This document shows positions 17,650-26,415 of a DNA stretch of 64,000 nucleotides, piece by piece. The notes beneath the pieces are model-generated. The model searched no databases. It was not told where the DNA came from and was given only the letters and a program-made list of their open reading frames with translations. Position numbers and translations under genes: made by a program. Position 1 is the first letter of the stretch, and the number at the start of each line of letters is the position of its first letter. The stretch spans positions 1-64,000 of the forward strand of contig NZ_JAGMUO010000011.1 in NCBI RefSeq assembly GCF_019049325.1. Direction: 5' to 3'. This stretch comes from Streptomyces sp. AC512_CC834 (GTDB lineage Bacteria > Actinomycetota > Actinomycetes > Streptomycetales > Streptomycetaceae).

Positions 17650-19095
17650 TCAGAGCGCGAGCCCCGTCAGGACCAGGACGCGCTCGTAGGTGTAGTCGTC
17701 CATCGCGAACTTCACGCCCTCGCGGCCGACGCCGGACTGCTTGGCGCCGCCGTACGGCATCTGGTCGGCGCGGTAGGAGGGGACGTCGCCGATGACGACG
17801 CCGCCGACCTCGAGGGCCCGGTGGGCGCGGAAGGCGGCCTGGAGGTCGTGGGTGAACACGCCTGCCTGGAGGCCGTACTTGGAGTCGTTGACGGCTGCGA
17901 ACGCCTCGGCCTCGCCGTTCACCTTCTGCACGCTGAGGACGGGTCCGAAGGCCTCCTCGCGGGCGAGGGTGGTGTCGGCCGGCAGGCCGGTGAGGACGGT
18001 CGGGGCGTAGGAGGCGCCGTCGCGCTTGCCGCCGGTGTGGAGCGTGGCGCCCGCGGTGACGGCCTCCTCGACCCAGGACTCCACGCGCTCCGCGGCGGCC
18101 TCGCTGACCAGCGGGCCCACATCGGTCGCGTCGTCGTTCGGGTCGCCGGTGACCTGGGCCTCGACGGCGGCGACGATGCGCGGCAGCAGACGGTCGTGGA
18201 CGGCGGCGTCGACGATCACGCGCTGCACGGAGATGCAGGACTGGCCGCCCTGGTAGTTGGAGAAGGTCGCGATGCGCTGCGCGGCCCACGTCAGGTCCTC
18301 GTCGCTCGCCCAGTCGCCGAGGACGACGGCTGCGCCGTTGCCGCCCAGCTCCAGGGTGCAGTGCTTGCGCGGGACCGAGTCCATGATCGCGTAGCCGACC
18401 GTCTCGGAGCCGGTGAAGGAGATGACCGGGAGGCGCTCGTCCTGGACCAGGGCGGGCATGCGGTCGTTCGGGACCGGGAGGATGCTCCAGGAGCCGGCGG
18501 GCAGCTCGGTCTCGGCGAGCAGCTCGCCGAGGATCAGGCCGGAGAGGGGCGTGGCGGGGGCCGGCTTGAGGATGATCGGGGCGCCGGCGGCTATCGCGGG
18601 GGCGATCTTGTGGGCGCACAGGTTGAGGGGGAAGTTGAAGGGCGCGATGCCGAGGACGACGCCCTTGGGGAAGCGGCGGGTGAGGGCGAGGCGCCCCTGG
18701 CCGCCGGCGTCGGTGTCCAGGCGCTGGGCCTCGCCGCCGTTGAAGCGGCGGGCCTCCTCGGCCGCGAAGCGGAACACGGACACCGCTCGGCCGACCTCGC
18801 CGCGGGCCCACTTGACCGGCTTGCCGTTCTCGGCGGAGATCAGGCGGGCGATCTCCTCGGCGCGGTCGGCCAGGCGGCGGCTGACGTGGTCCAGGGCGGC
18901 GGCGCGGGTGTGGGCGGGGGTGGCGGCGAACGCGTCCCGTACGGCGTACGCGGCGGCCACGGCCTCCTCGACCTGGGCGTCGGTCGGGAGGCTCACCGTG
19001 CCGACGTGGCTGCCGTCCCAGGGGGACGTGACGTCGAGGGCTGCCTCGCCGGTGGCCTGGCGGCCGGCGAGCCAGAAGGCGTGGGTGGAAGTCAT
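17650..19095 (-). CDS. NAD(P)-dependent aldehyde dehydrogenase
   Basis: A 481-residue aldehyde dehydrogenase. The catalytic Cys is in YQGGQSCISVQRV (Cys287) and the general-base Glu in CTLELGGNG (Glu249); the cofactor loop SFTGSETVG and the GIAPFNFPLNL segment are present. The GQSCISVQR context is shared with semialdehyde, lactaldehyde and phosphonoacetaldehyde dehydrogenases rather than betaine-aldehyde types. The ATG at 19095 begins the recognisable protein, though the upstream site (GGGAC) is weak. The next gene upstream on the same strand is a PucR regulator, with gabT beyond it, so succinic-semialdehyde oxidation is a reasonable but unproved guess. Confidence 0.9.
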   Translation of the reverse strand: MTSTHAFWLAGRQATGEAALDVTSPWDGSHVGTVSLPTDAQVEEAVAAAYAVRDAFAATPAHTRAAALDHVSRRLADRAEEIARLISAENGKPVKWARGEVGRAVSVFRFAAEEARRFNGGEAQRLDTDAGGQGRLALTRRFPKGVVLGIAPFNFPLNLCAHKIAPAIAAGAPIILKPAPATPLSGLILGELLAETELPAGSWSILPVPNDRMPALVQDERLPVISFTGSETVGYAIMDSVPRKHCTLELGGNGAAVVLGDWASDEDLTWAAQRIATFSNYQGGQSCISVQRVIVDAAVHDRLLPRIVAAVEAQVTGDPNDDATDVGPLVSEAAAERVESWVEEAVTAGATLHTGGKRDGASYAPTVLTGLPADTTLAREEAFGPVLSVQKVNGEAEAFAAVNDSKYGLQAGVFTHDLQAAFRAHRALEVGGVVIGDVPSYRADQMPYGGAKQSGVGREGVKFAMDDYTYERVLVLTGLAL

Positions 19096-19451
19096 GTGGA
19101 GTCCCGGGCCCTTCCGCGTTGGGGTGGTGTCGGTGTGTGCGCTGCGGTGCGGTGTGGTGTGGTGCGGGGTCAACGGTAGGGCGGGGTGGGGTGGAGGGCG
19201 CTTGTCCGTGGCGTATTAGTGAGGGTGGGTTCTTCGACGGTGTGGCCAGGTGGGGGTGGGCGCGTGCGGGGTGCGGGTGAGGGTGGGCGGTGCGGGGTGG
19301 GTGTGCGTGGTGGGTTTTCGCCCCCGCCGCCCCTTCCCGTCCCGTCCCCGGGGGCTGCCGCCCCCGGACCCCCGCTTCGGCCTGGACGGCCTCGTCCTCA
19401 AGCGCCGGACGGGCTGAGGATTCCGGCCGACGCTTGTGAGGGGACCGGCGG
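19096..19451. other. intergenic region with GT-rich and repeat DNA
   Basis: 356 bases between the aldehyde dehydrogenase start and the PucR stop. Positions about 19120-19320 are G/T-rich low-complexity DNA without an open frame I trust. The remainder is a repeat element described separately. The aldehyde dehydrogenase promoter should lie close to 19100-19200, but I see no clear boxes. Confidence 0.5.
19325..19420. repeat. Streptomyces-type interspersed intergenic repeat
   Basis: Contains the hairpin CCGGGGGC-TGCC-GCCCCCGG (19348-19367) followed by CCCCCGCTTCGGCCTGGACG and CTCAAGCGCCGGACGGGCTG. From memory, very similar sequence is scattered between genes in many Streptomyces chromosomes. It may serve as a terminator for the PucR gene. 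Confidence 0.55.
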
Positions 19452-21170
19452 CTATTCGGGCGATGTCGCCTTCAGGGCGAGCCACAGCTCCATGCGTACG
19501 TCCGGGTCGTCCAGGGAGCGGCCGAGGATCTCCTCCACCCGCCGCATCCGGTAGCGCAGGGTGTGGCGGTGGACGCCCAGGTCGGCCGCGGCGGCGTCCC
19601 ACTGGCCGTGGCGGGAGAGCCAGGCGCGCAGGGAGGCCACCAGGTCGCCCCGGCCGGTGGCGTCGTGGTCGCGCAGCGCCCGCAGCAGGCCGTCGGCGAA
19701 GGCGCGCACCGCGTCGTCGGCGAGCAGCGGAAGGACCGAGCCGGCCGCCAGGTGCTCGTGCTCCACGCAGACGCGTCCGCGCCGACGGGCCACCGACAGG
19801 GCCTGTTCGGCCTGTTTGTAGGCGGCGGAGGCGGCGATGGGCCCGGACGGTGCCGACAGGCCGACGACCAGGCCCTCCTCGTCGCCGCCCGTCATCGGCT
19901 CCGGAGCCGCACGCCCGGCCTCCAGCGCCGCCGCGTACTCGACGCAGGCGGCGACGGCCGCGCCCCCGTCCGTGGCCAGCGCCACGAGCCGTTCACCCTC
20001 GGGTACGACCAGCACCGCCTCACCTGCGCGGGCCGCCGCGGACTCCACGACCTCGGTGAGCGAGGCGAGCGGGTCGCCGCCCGGGGCAGCGGCGGTCGGC
20101 GAGCCGCCGGACCCGGAGCCAGACCTGGAGCCGGTCTTCGCGGCAGGCGCGCGTGTCTGCCCTCCGGCGTGCGCCCGCGCGGCGGAGGCGGAGGCCTGCT
20201 CGGCGACGATCATCCGGAACGGGGCGTCCAGCAGGCCGCCGTACAGGTCCCCGGCGACCGTGCGCGCGTGGTCGGGTTCGCCGGCCAGCAGCATGCGCAG
20301 TACGGCCGCGTCGATGCGCAGCCCGGCTTCGTGCAGGGAGCGGGAGCGTTCCGTGGTGAGGGTGAGCAGGGCGATGGCGGAGTGGACGGCGTACCGCTCG
20401 GCGGTGCCGAGGGCGGCGGCGGTGCCGACGGCGAGCGCGGAGCGTGGTCTGCGGGAGGTGCCCAGGGAGTGCAGCTCGACCCGGTCGGCGTTCTCGGCGT
20501 TCTCGGCGTTCTCGGGGTGCTCGGGGTTCCCGGCGCCGCCGACCACGGAGGAGGCCGGTGCCGGGCGCTCGCGCAGCCGCCGCACGTCCGCCGTGAGCCG
20601 GGCCGCCCTGCGGCCCGCCCACTCCGGTGCGGTGGCGACGACGGCGCCCGAGGCGTCGTACAGCGCCGCCCAGCCGTCGACCTGTGCGGCGAGCGCGGCC
20701 AGCAGGCCCTCCGGACCGTCGGTCAGGGTCCGCCGGGTCAGCTCGCGCTGGGCGGCGAAGCCCGCGGTGACCGCGCGGTACTGGTCGGCGGCGATCGCGG
20801 CGGACACGGCCTTGCTGATGGCGAGGAAAGGGGTGCGGCGCGGCACTTCGAGGAGCGGCAGCCCCTCCTGCCGGGCCGCTTCGACCAGCGCCTCGGGGAC
20901 CGCGTCGTAGTTGACCCCGACGGCGAAGCCGAGGCCCACCACCCCGGCGCCCGCCAGCCGCTTCACGTACCGGTGCATCGCCTCGGGGTCCTCGGCGTCC
21001 AGCTTGAGGGCGGTGACCAGCAGCAGTTCCCCGCCCTCCATGTAGGGCACGGGGTCGGCGAGTTCGCTGACGTGCGCCCAGCGCACCGGCACGTCGAGGC
21101 GGTCCTCGCCCGCGCGCACGGTCAGCTTGAGCGCCGAGTGGTGGACGAGCGAGGCGAGCGTGGGGGGCAT
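19452..21170 (-). CDS. PucR-family transcriptional regulator
   Basis: A 572-residue regulator. Residues 1-120 match the PucR N-terminal domain (MPPTLASLVHHSALKLTVRA, then WAHVSELADPVPYMEGGELL). The C terminus is the PucR helix-turn-helix (LRAWLSRHGQWDAAAADLGV, HRHTLRYRMRRVEEILGR). The middle is a poorly conserved GGDEF-like or GAF-like region with two inserted linkers: a NAENAENA repeat near residue 225, and an SGSGSGG stretch. Members control purine, GABA or amine catabolism genes. It lies upstream of the aldehyde dehydrogenase on the same strand and two genes from gabT, both plausible targets. Confidence 0.9.
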   Translation of the reverse strand: MPPTLASLVHHSALKLTVRAGEDRLDVPVRWAHVSELADPVPYMEGGELLLVTALKLDAEDPEAMHRYVKRLAGAGVVGLGFAVGVNYDAVPEALVEAARQEGLPLLEVPRRTPFLAISKAVSAAIAADQYRAVTAGFAAQRELTRRTLTDGPEGLLAALAAQVDGWAALYDASGAVVATAPEWAGRRAARLTADVRRLRERPAPASSVVGGAGNPEHPENAENAENADRVELHSLGTSRRPRSALAVGTAAALGTAERYAVHSAIALLTLTTERSRSLHEAGLRIDAAVLRMLLAGEPDHARTVAGDLYGGLLDAPFRMIVAEQASASAARAHAGGQTRAPAAKTGSRSGSGSGGSPTAAAPGGDPLASLTEVVESAAARAGEAVLVVPEGERLVALATDGGAAVAACVEYAAALEAGRAAPEPMTGGDEEGLVVGLSAPSGPIAASAAYKQAEQALSVARRRGRVCVEHEHLAAGSVLPLLADDAVRAFADGLLRALRDHDATGRGDLVASLRAWLSRHGQWDAAAADLGVHRHTLRYRMRRVEEILGRSLDDPDVRMELWLALKATSPE

Positions 21171-21208
21171 GGGGTCTGGGCCTTCGGGTCTGCGTCGAGG
21201 TGCACGAG

Positions 21209-21286
21209 GTCGGTGCGGGGATCGGTGCGGGGATCGGTGCGGGGATCGGTGCGGGGATCGGTGTGGGTCGGTGTGGGTCGGTGTGG
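21209..21286. repeat. 12-bp then 10-bp tandem repeat upstream of the PucR gene
   Basis: Four near-perfect copies of GTCGGTGCGGGG/ATCGGTGCGGGG are followed by three of GTCGGTGTGG. It lies 38 bases upstream of the PucR start codon, inside its leader or promoter, so copy-number change could alter expression. No stem-forming symmetry and no unique spacers are present. Confidence 0.85.
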
Positions 21287-21380
21287 AGTCTCTGTGATTT
21301 TTGGCCGCCGCGTATGAACGACCTGTGTCGATTCTGCCTCACTGTACGGTCCCCGGGTGCCCGCCCGGGGACCGTACGAC

Positions 21381-23561
21381 TCACCCGCGAAGATCCACCA
21401 GCAGGGGCGGCGCGTGCTCCCCCTTGACGCTCGTCAGCGACAGCACCGCGTGCCCGGCCGGCACGGCGTGCGCCAGCTCGGACGCCGACCACCGCTCCCG
21501 CTCGACCTGCCGCACGGTGACCGCCCGCGCGGTGGGCGCCTTCCCGGTGATCACCCGGCGGAGCATGTGCACGGCCTTGCCTGCCGGGGTCTCGGCGATG
21601 ATCTGCCGGTCGGTGACGTCGCGGGCCTCGGTCCACTCCTTGCCCCACACCTCGGCGAAGTCCTGCCCGTCCCAGGGGGTGAGCCCGGACAGCGCCATCC
21701 GGCACCCGATGGCCCCGAGCAGCGGCCCGCGCAGGGGGCGCGGTACGTCGTCCAGGGTGCGCAGCGTCAGCACGACCCCGGCGCCCGCCGAACGCAGCCG
21801 CTGCACGCCGCGTACGGCCTCCGGCGTCACCACGCCGCTCGCGTCGTCCAGCACCAGGCAGGGGAACAGCGACCGGTCCTCCCGCAGCGAGACGCTCGCC
21901 GTGAACTGGGCGAGCACCAGCCGGGCCAGCATCCGCGAGGCGTCGGCGTGGCCGCGCTCCGGCAGGTCGATGCGGACCCGGACCGGGTGGTCGAGGGCCT
22001 TGAGCGAGAACGGCCGGGACTGCCCCGAGGTGTCGAAGAAGGAGGCGAACGCGGGCCGGTCGAGCAGCGCCACCCGGTCGGCCAGTACGCCGCCCACGTC
22101 CCCGGGGTTGCCCATCTGCCGCTCACGCGCGTCCAGTTCGCGCAGCAGCGACTCCTGCCCGGCCGCCCGCAGGCCCTGGCGCAGTTCGGCCAGCGGTCCG
22201 GGCGCACCGTCCAGCAGTTGCCGCAGCTCCGGTACGCCGGGGAAGCGGCCGTGCACCGCGCGGAACGGGCCGAGCAACTGGGCGAGGACGGTGGTGGAGC
22301 GCCGGGTGTCGCCGCCCTGGTGCTGGTCGGTGAGGTCGCCGACCAAGGCCTCGGCGAGCACGACGGCGGCCTCGTCGGGGTCGGTGGTGCCGCCGTACAG
22401 GTCCAGGTCGTACACGGAGTCCGGGTTGCCGATCCGGACGACCACGTCGTAGGCGTCGGCCGGGCCGAGGTCGGCGCCCGCCGCGCCGACCACGACGACC
22501 GCGGCGCGGCCGGCCAGCGCGTGCAGGCACAGCGACTCGGTGAGCGGCCGCACCACGCTGCCGGTCTTGCCGGAGCCCGCGGGGCCGACGGCGAGCAGGG
22601 AGGTGCCGAGCAGGTCGGGGCCGAGGGCGAGTCCGGTGCCGCGGTAGGCGTAGGGGTTGCGGTCGTCTTCGGCGGCCGTGCCGATGCGCACCTGCCCGGT
22701 GACCAGGTCGTGCCGGGCCTGCCGGACGGGCAGGTCGCGGGCTCCGGAGGGGTGCGGGCAGGCGCCGGCGCCGTGGCTGAGCACCGCGCCGGTGAAGGTG
22801 GCGAGGCTGTGCCGCCCGCGCTGCACGCCCTGCCAGGCGCGGGTGATGCGGGCGTGGTCGACGTCCCGCATGAGCCCCGTGCGGGCGTCGGCGGCGAGCC
22901 GCTCGGCGGCGTCGTGCGCACCGGCGGCGCGGAGCGCGGGCCAGGCGGCGGGGTCCTCCTCGGGGGCGGGCGCGGGAACGCCGCCCGGGGCGGCGGCCCG
23001 GCGCCATGCGGGCGGGCCGTAGCGCCGCCAGATCTCGCCCCAGCGGCCGAGCCGGCCGACGCCGACCATGATGATGCCCGCGATGAGGACGTAGTAGGCG
23101 TAGACGACCACGACAGAGGCGAAGCTGTGCGGCTGGGCCCAGGAGTCCGGGATCATCGCGTAGAGGGGCAGCAGCCACCAGCCGCCCAGGTAGCCGTTCC
23201 ACAGCAGCGACCAGATCAGCCAGCCGACGAGGAAGGCGATCACCGCCCCGCTCAGCAGTTGCCGCCCCGGCACGCGCTCGGGCTCCTCCTCCGGCCGCGC
23301 CCGGTGCCCGAAGCGCCAGACGCCGGGCAGCGCCTGCGGGCGCGGGGTACGCAGCCAGGACAGGAAGTCGGAGCCGTCGGGCAGCGGCGGTACGCCCGGC
23401 AGCGCGGACATCCCCGGCGGCGCCCGCGTCGGCCGTGGCGGTGCCGTGGGCGCCTCCGCGGGTACCTCGGGAGGCCTCGCGGGTACCTCGGGAGGCCCCG
23501 CCGGGCGCGGCACAGGGTTCGCATGCGTACCCCGCGCGTCCCGGTTCCCGTCGCCGTCCAT
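21381..23561 (-). CDS. membrane-anchored VirD4/TraG-like ATP-binding protein
   Basis: About 726 residues. A proline-rich N terminus leads to two or three membrane segments (LLSGAVIAFLVGWLIWSLLW and VVVYAYYVLIAGIIMVGVG), then a P-loop ATPase with Walker A GPAGSGKTGSV and Walker B CLVLDDASG, plus the arginine-rich tail region VVLTLRTLDDVPRPL. This layout resembles coupling-protein ATPases (VirD4/TraG) and related Streptomyces ATP/GTP-binding proteins. No relaxase or mating-pair genes are nearby, so a DNA-transfer role is unsupported. The ATG at 23561 has GGGGGCAAGGGCG upstream; the ATG at 23597 lacks a site. The gene is divergent from gabT. Confidence 0.78.
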   Translation of the reverse strand: MDGDGNRDARGTHANPVPRPAGPPEVPARPPEVPAEAPTAPPRPTRAPPGMSALPGVPPLPDGSDFLSWLRTPRPQALPGVWRFGHRARPEEEPERVPGRQLLSGAVIAFLVGWLIWSLLWNGYLGGWWLLPLYAMIPDSWAQPHSFASVVVVYAYYVLIAGIIMVGVGRLGRWGEIWRRYGPPAWRRAAAPGGVPAPAPEEDPAAWPALRAAGAHDAAERLAADARTGLMRDVDHARITRAWQGVQRGRHSLATFTGAVLSHGAGACPHPSGARDLPVRQARHDLVTGQVRIGTAAEDDRNPYAYRGTGLALGPDLLGTSLLAVGPAGSGKTGSVVRPLTESLCLHALAGRAAVVVVGAAGADLGPADAYDVVVRIGNPDSVYDLDLYGGTTDPDEAAVVLAEALVGDLTDQHQGGDTRRSTTVLAQLLGPFRAVHGRFPGVPELRQLLDGAPGPLAELRQGLRAAGQESLLRELDARERQMGNPGDVGGVLADRVALLDRPAFASFFDTSGQSRPFSLKALDHPVRVRIDLPERGHADASRMLARLVLAQFTASVSLREDRSLFPCLVLDDASGVVTPEAVRGVQRLRSAGAGVVLTLRTLDDVPRPLRGPLLGAIGCRMALSGLTPWDGQDFAEVWGKEWTEARDVTDRQIIAETPAGKAVHMLRRVITGKAPTARAVTVRQVERERWSASELAHAVPAGHAVLSLTSVKGEHAPPLLVDLRG

Positions 23562-23663
23562 CGCCCTTGCCCCCTGACCAGCCGCTCCGTCCACCATCAG
23601 CGAGCCAATCTAACGCCCTCCCAGGGGGAGTTCACCGCTTACGCGGCCGGGCTCGCGTCGACG

Positions 23664-23702
23664 TGTCCATATGTCGCCGTTCCCGACACCTGTCCATGTC
23701 GG
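23664..23702. promoter_or_regulatory. direct-repeat motif upstream of gabT
   Basis: TGTCCATATGTCG (23664-23676) and TGTCCATGTCGG (23691-23702) form an imperfect direct repeat 27 bp apart, with the second copy itself a small palindrome (TGTCC-ATGTC-GGACA is close by). It lies 150-190 bases before the gabT start and could be a regulator site, for example for the PucR protein. This is a pattern only. Confidence 0.3.
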
Positions 23703-23855
23703 ACAACCGGCCTCACGGACAACGCCCACATGGAGCATGCCCACCCCACACCACCGGTCCTAGCCTGCGAGAAAAGAAGGCAAGCGTCCGTAAGATCCCG
23801 CGGATCCCGCAGGCACACCAGGTCCCGCAGATCCGGCAAGACCCCAGGAGCCCCC

Positions 23856-25190
23856 ATGACCGCACTTCCGCAGGAGCGCCGCGTCGTCACCGCCATTCCC
23901 GGCCCGAAGTCGCGGGAGCTGCAGGCCCGCCGTACGGCCGTGGTCGCGCAGGGTGTGGGCTCCACACTGCCGGTCTTCGTCGCGCGCGCCGGCGGCGGTG
24001 TCATCGAGGACGTCGACGGCAACCGCCTGATCGACTTCGGTTCCGGCATCGCGGTGACCTCCGTCGGCGCCTCGGCCGAGGCCGTCGTACGCAAGGCGTC
24101 CGCGCAGCTCGCCGACTTCACCCACACCTGTTTCATGGTCACGCCGTACGAGGGCTACGTCGCCGTCGCCGAGGCGCTGGCCGAGCTGACGCCGGGCGAC
24201 CACGCCAAGAAGTCGGCCCTGTTCAACAGCGGCGCCGAGGCCGTCGAGAACGCCGTCAAGATCGCCCGCGCGTACACGAAGCGGCAGGCGGTCGTCGTCT
24301 TCGACCACGGCTACCACGGCCGGACCAACCTGACGATGGCGCTGACCTCGAAGAACATGCCGTACAAGCACGGCTTCGGCCCCTTCGCGCCCGAGGTGTA
24401 CCGCGTGCCGGTCGCCTACGGCTACCGCTGGCCGACCGGCCCGCAGAACGCCGGTCCGGAGGCCGCCGCCCAGGCGATCGACCAGATCAGCAAGCAGGTC
24501 GGCGCCGAGAACGTGGCCGCGATCGTCATCGAGCCCGTGCTCGGCGAGGGCGGCTTCATCGAGCCGGCGAAGGGCTTCCTGCCCGCGATCCGCGAGTTCG
24601 CCTCGGACAACGGCATCGTGTTCGTCGCGGACGAGATCCAGTCCGGCTTCTGCCGCACCGGCCAGTGGTTCGCGTGTGAGGACGAGGGCATCGTCCCCGA
24701 CCTGATCACGACCGCGAAGGGCATCGCGGGCGGCCTGCCGCTGTCCGCCGTCACCGGCCGCGCCGAGATCATGGACGCGGCGCACTCCGGCGGCCTCGGC
24801 GGCACCTACGGCGGCAACCCGGTGGCCTGCGCGGGCGCGCTCGGTGCCATCGAGACGATGAAGGAGCTGGACCTCAACGCCCGGGCGAAGAACATCGAGG
24901 CGGTCATGAAGTCCCGGCTGGCCGCCATGGCCGAGAAGTTCGACGTCATCGGCGACATCCGGGGCCGCGGCGCGATGATCGCGATCGAGCTGGTCAAGGA
25001 CCGCGACACCAAGGAGCCGAACCCGGAGGTGACCGCCGCGCTCGCCAAGGCCTGCCACGCCGAGGGCCTGCTGGTCCTGACCTGTGGCACCTACGGCAAC
25101 GTGCTCCGTTTCCTGCCGCCGCTGGTCATCGAGGAGGACCTGCTGAACGAGGGCCTCGACATCATCGAACAGGCCTTCGCCGGCGTCTGA
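23856..25190 (+). CDS. gabT: 4-aminobutyrate aminotransferase
   Basis: A 444-residue class III PLP aminotransferase that moves the amino group of GABA to 2-oxoglutarate, giving succinic semialdehyde. It shows the fold-type I pattern: FNSGAEAVENAVKIARAYT, DHGYHGRTNLTMALT, the Asp motif VFVADEIQSGFCRTG and the Schiff-base lysine in TTAKGIAGGLPLSAV. Length and spacing match GabT. The ATG at 23856 follows AGGAG. A 294-base leader separates it from the divergent ATPase gene. In context it is the exit step of the polyamine degradation genes encoded at 29.6-37 kb and 43-48 kb. Confidence 0.93.
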   Translation: MTALPQERRVVTAIPGPKSRELQARRTAVVAQGVGSTLPVFVARAGGGVIEDVDGNRLIDFGSGIAVTSVGASAEAVVRKASAQLADFTHTCFMVTPYEGYVAVAEALAELTPGDHAKKSALFNSGAEAVENAVKIARAYTKRQAVVVFDHGYHGRTNLTMALTSKNMPYKHGFGPFAPEVYRVPVAYGYRWPTGPQNAGPEAAAQAIDQISKQVGAENVAAIVIEPVLGEGGFIEPAKGFLPAIREFASDNGIVFVADEIQSGFCRTGQWFACEDEGIVPDLITTAKGIAGGLPLSAVTGRAEIMDAAHSGGLGGTYGGNPVACAGALGAIETMKELDLNARAKNIEAVMKSRLAAMAEKFDVIGDIRGRGAMIAIELVKDRDTKEPNPEVTAALAKACHAEGLLVLTCGTYGNVLRFLPPLVIEEDLLNEGLDIIEQAFAGV

Positions 25191-25325
25191 GCTGCGTTTC
25201 GCACGCCTGGCCGGGCCGACCGTCAGAGCGTGTGAAGAACGTGTGCGAGGTGGATGTCAGGACGCCGATGGCCCTGTCCTGAGCCCAACCCCTGCCGTAG
25301 GTTCTACGCAGATGAGAGATACACC

Positions 25326-25349
25326 CCGCCCACAGGGGACTGTGGGCGG
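25326..25349 (+). terminator. hairpin 1 downstream of gabT
   Basis: CCGCCCACA-GGGGAC-TGTGGGCGG, a perfect 9-bp stem with a 6-base loop 135 bases after the gabT stop. No T tract follows. It could be a terminator or part of a structured RNA. Confidence 0.4.
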
Positions 25350-25403
25350 ATCATCAGGACGAGGCTTCCCCAGCTTCGACCTGGTCGTGCCTCGCGCACA
25401 CAA

Positions 25404-25423
25404 CCGGAGCCCGTGGGCTCCGG
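25404..25423 (+). terminator. hairpin 2 downstream of gabT
   Basis: CCGGAGCCC-GT-GGGCTCCGG, perfect 9-bp arms around a 2-base centre, followed by CTTCCTC. It is a compact GC-rich stem of the kind that ends transcription in Streptomyces without a U-run. Position 214 bases after gabT. Confidence 0.45.
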
Positions 25424-25517
25424 CTTCCTCACCGATCGGACGGTCGCCCGCCCCAAACCCCCCGGGGCGCGCGGCGTTCCGGTCAGGACGGCCGCCTCGG
25501 CATTCGGGACGGTGGTT

Positions 25518-25563
25518 CACCGAAGGGCCGACACACTCCCCCCCTTGTGCCGGCCCTTCGGTG
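25518..25563. terminator. hairpin 3, probable bidirectional terminator
   Basis: CACCGAAGGGCCG (25518-25530) pairs perfectly with CGGCCCTTCGGTG (25551-25563) across a C-rich 20-base loop. It ends one base before the TPR stop codon, between convergent genes, so it can stop both transcripts. Confidence 0.6.
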
Positions 25564-25564
25564 T

Positions 25565-26371
25565 TCACTCCCCCGCTCCCTCTCCCGTGATGCGGGCCAG
25601 CAGGGCGCCGGCCTCGCCGGTACGCGGATGGGCCGGGTGCAGTTGCCGCTCGCAGTCGGCCAGCGACCGTCGTACGGCGTCCTCCGCCTCGGCGCGGCGC
25701 CCCAGTCCGTACAGGGCCTCGGCGGCGACCAGGTCCAAGTATCCGGCGGCGTAGCGGGGCGACGGCAGGGGCCGGCGTACCTCGGTCAGCGCCTCCTCGT
25801 AGCGGCCCTGCCCGTTCAGGCTGCGCGCCAGCGTGGTGTGCAGGACGCCGACGGCGGGTCCGTTCGCCCGGGTCAGATTGCCGCGGGCCACGGCCTCCGC
25901 CTCCTCGTGGCGGGCCAGCCCGCACAGCACGGCGGTCAGATGTCCGAGGGTGGTGATCTCCAGCGCCGACACCGGGGCGCGGTGGGCGATCTGGTTCAGC
26001 TCCCTCAGGACGCCGTTCGCCTCCGTCTCTGCCTCCGCGTACCGCCGCAGGCCGGACAGGGCCACCACGCGGTTGCTGCGGGCGATCAGTCGCAGCATCT
26101 GCGAGTTGAGGCCGACGGGCTCCAGTTCCGCGATGAGCGTGTCCAGTTCGTCCAGCGCCTCGGCCATCCGGCCGTGCATGACGGCCGTTCCCGTGGCCAG
26201 TACCCTCGCCTCCCAGTGCGGCGGACGCCTCCGCCAGGGTCGCCGCGGGAGCGCGGCCAGGGTCCGTGCCTCGGCCTCGACCTCCTCGTACCGGCCCTCC
26301 TTGGCCATGGTCCGCAGCCGGGCGAAGGTCTCTCCCCACTGGCTGTCCCGTGCCGTTCGTATGGTGATCAC
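25565..26371 (-). CDS. tetratricopeptide-repeat protein of unknown role
   Basis: A 268-residue, mainly helical protein made of degenerate TPR units, for example RYEEVEAEARTLAAL, RYAEAETEANGVLREL, HEEAEAVARGNLTRA and RYEEALTEV. No signal peptide, membrane segment or enzyme motif is visible. The start is taken as the GTG at 26371, which has no clear ribosome site; an ATG at about residue 22 is an alternative. It is divergent from the PAP2 gene and convergent with gabT. Relatives are common in Streptomyces as unassigned cytoplasmic scaffold-like proteins. Confidence 0.75.
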   Translation of the reverse strand: MITIRTARDSQWGETFARLRTMAKEGRYEEVEAEARTLAALPRRPWRRRPPHWEARVLATGTAVMHGRMAEALDELDTLIAELEPVGLNSQMLRLIARSNRVVALSGLRRYAEAETEANGVLRELNQIAHRAPVSALEITTLGHLTAVLCGLARHEEAEAVARGNLTRANGPAVGVLHTTLARSLNGQGRYEEALTEVRRPLPSPRYAAGYLDLVAAEALYGLGRRAEAEDAVRRSLADCERQLHPAHPRTGEAGALLARITGEGAGE

Positions 26372-26415
26372 GGGCGGTGAGACTACGCGACGGCGGGCCT
26401 GCGAAGCTGGGCGTC

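Larger units (their letters stand above)
25191..25564. other. intergenic region with three strong hairpins
   Basis: 374 bases between the convergent gabT and TPR genes. It contains three perfect inverted repeats in 240 bases, listed separately. A short open frame on the plus strand (25243-25590) shows no recognisable protein. The hairpin nearest the TPR stop looks like a shared terminator. The two others are unexplained and could mark a small RNA or processing sites. Confidence 0.5.

Noticed and set aside
21209-21286. Regular repeats that might suggest a CRISPR array
   Set aside because: Units are contiguous with no spacers and no hairpin, so this is a simple tandem repeat.
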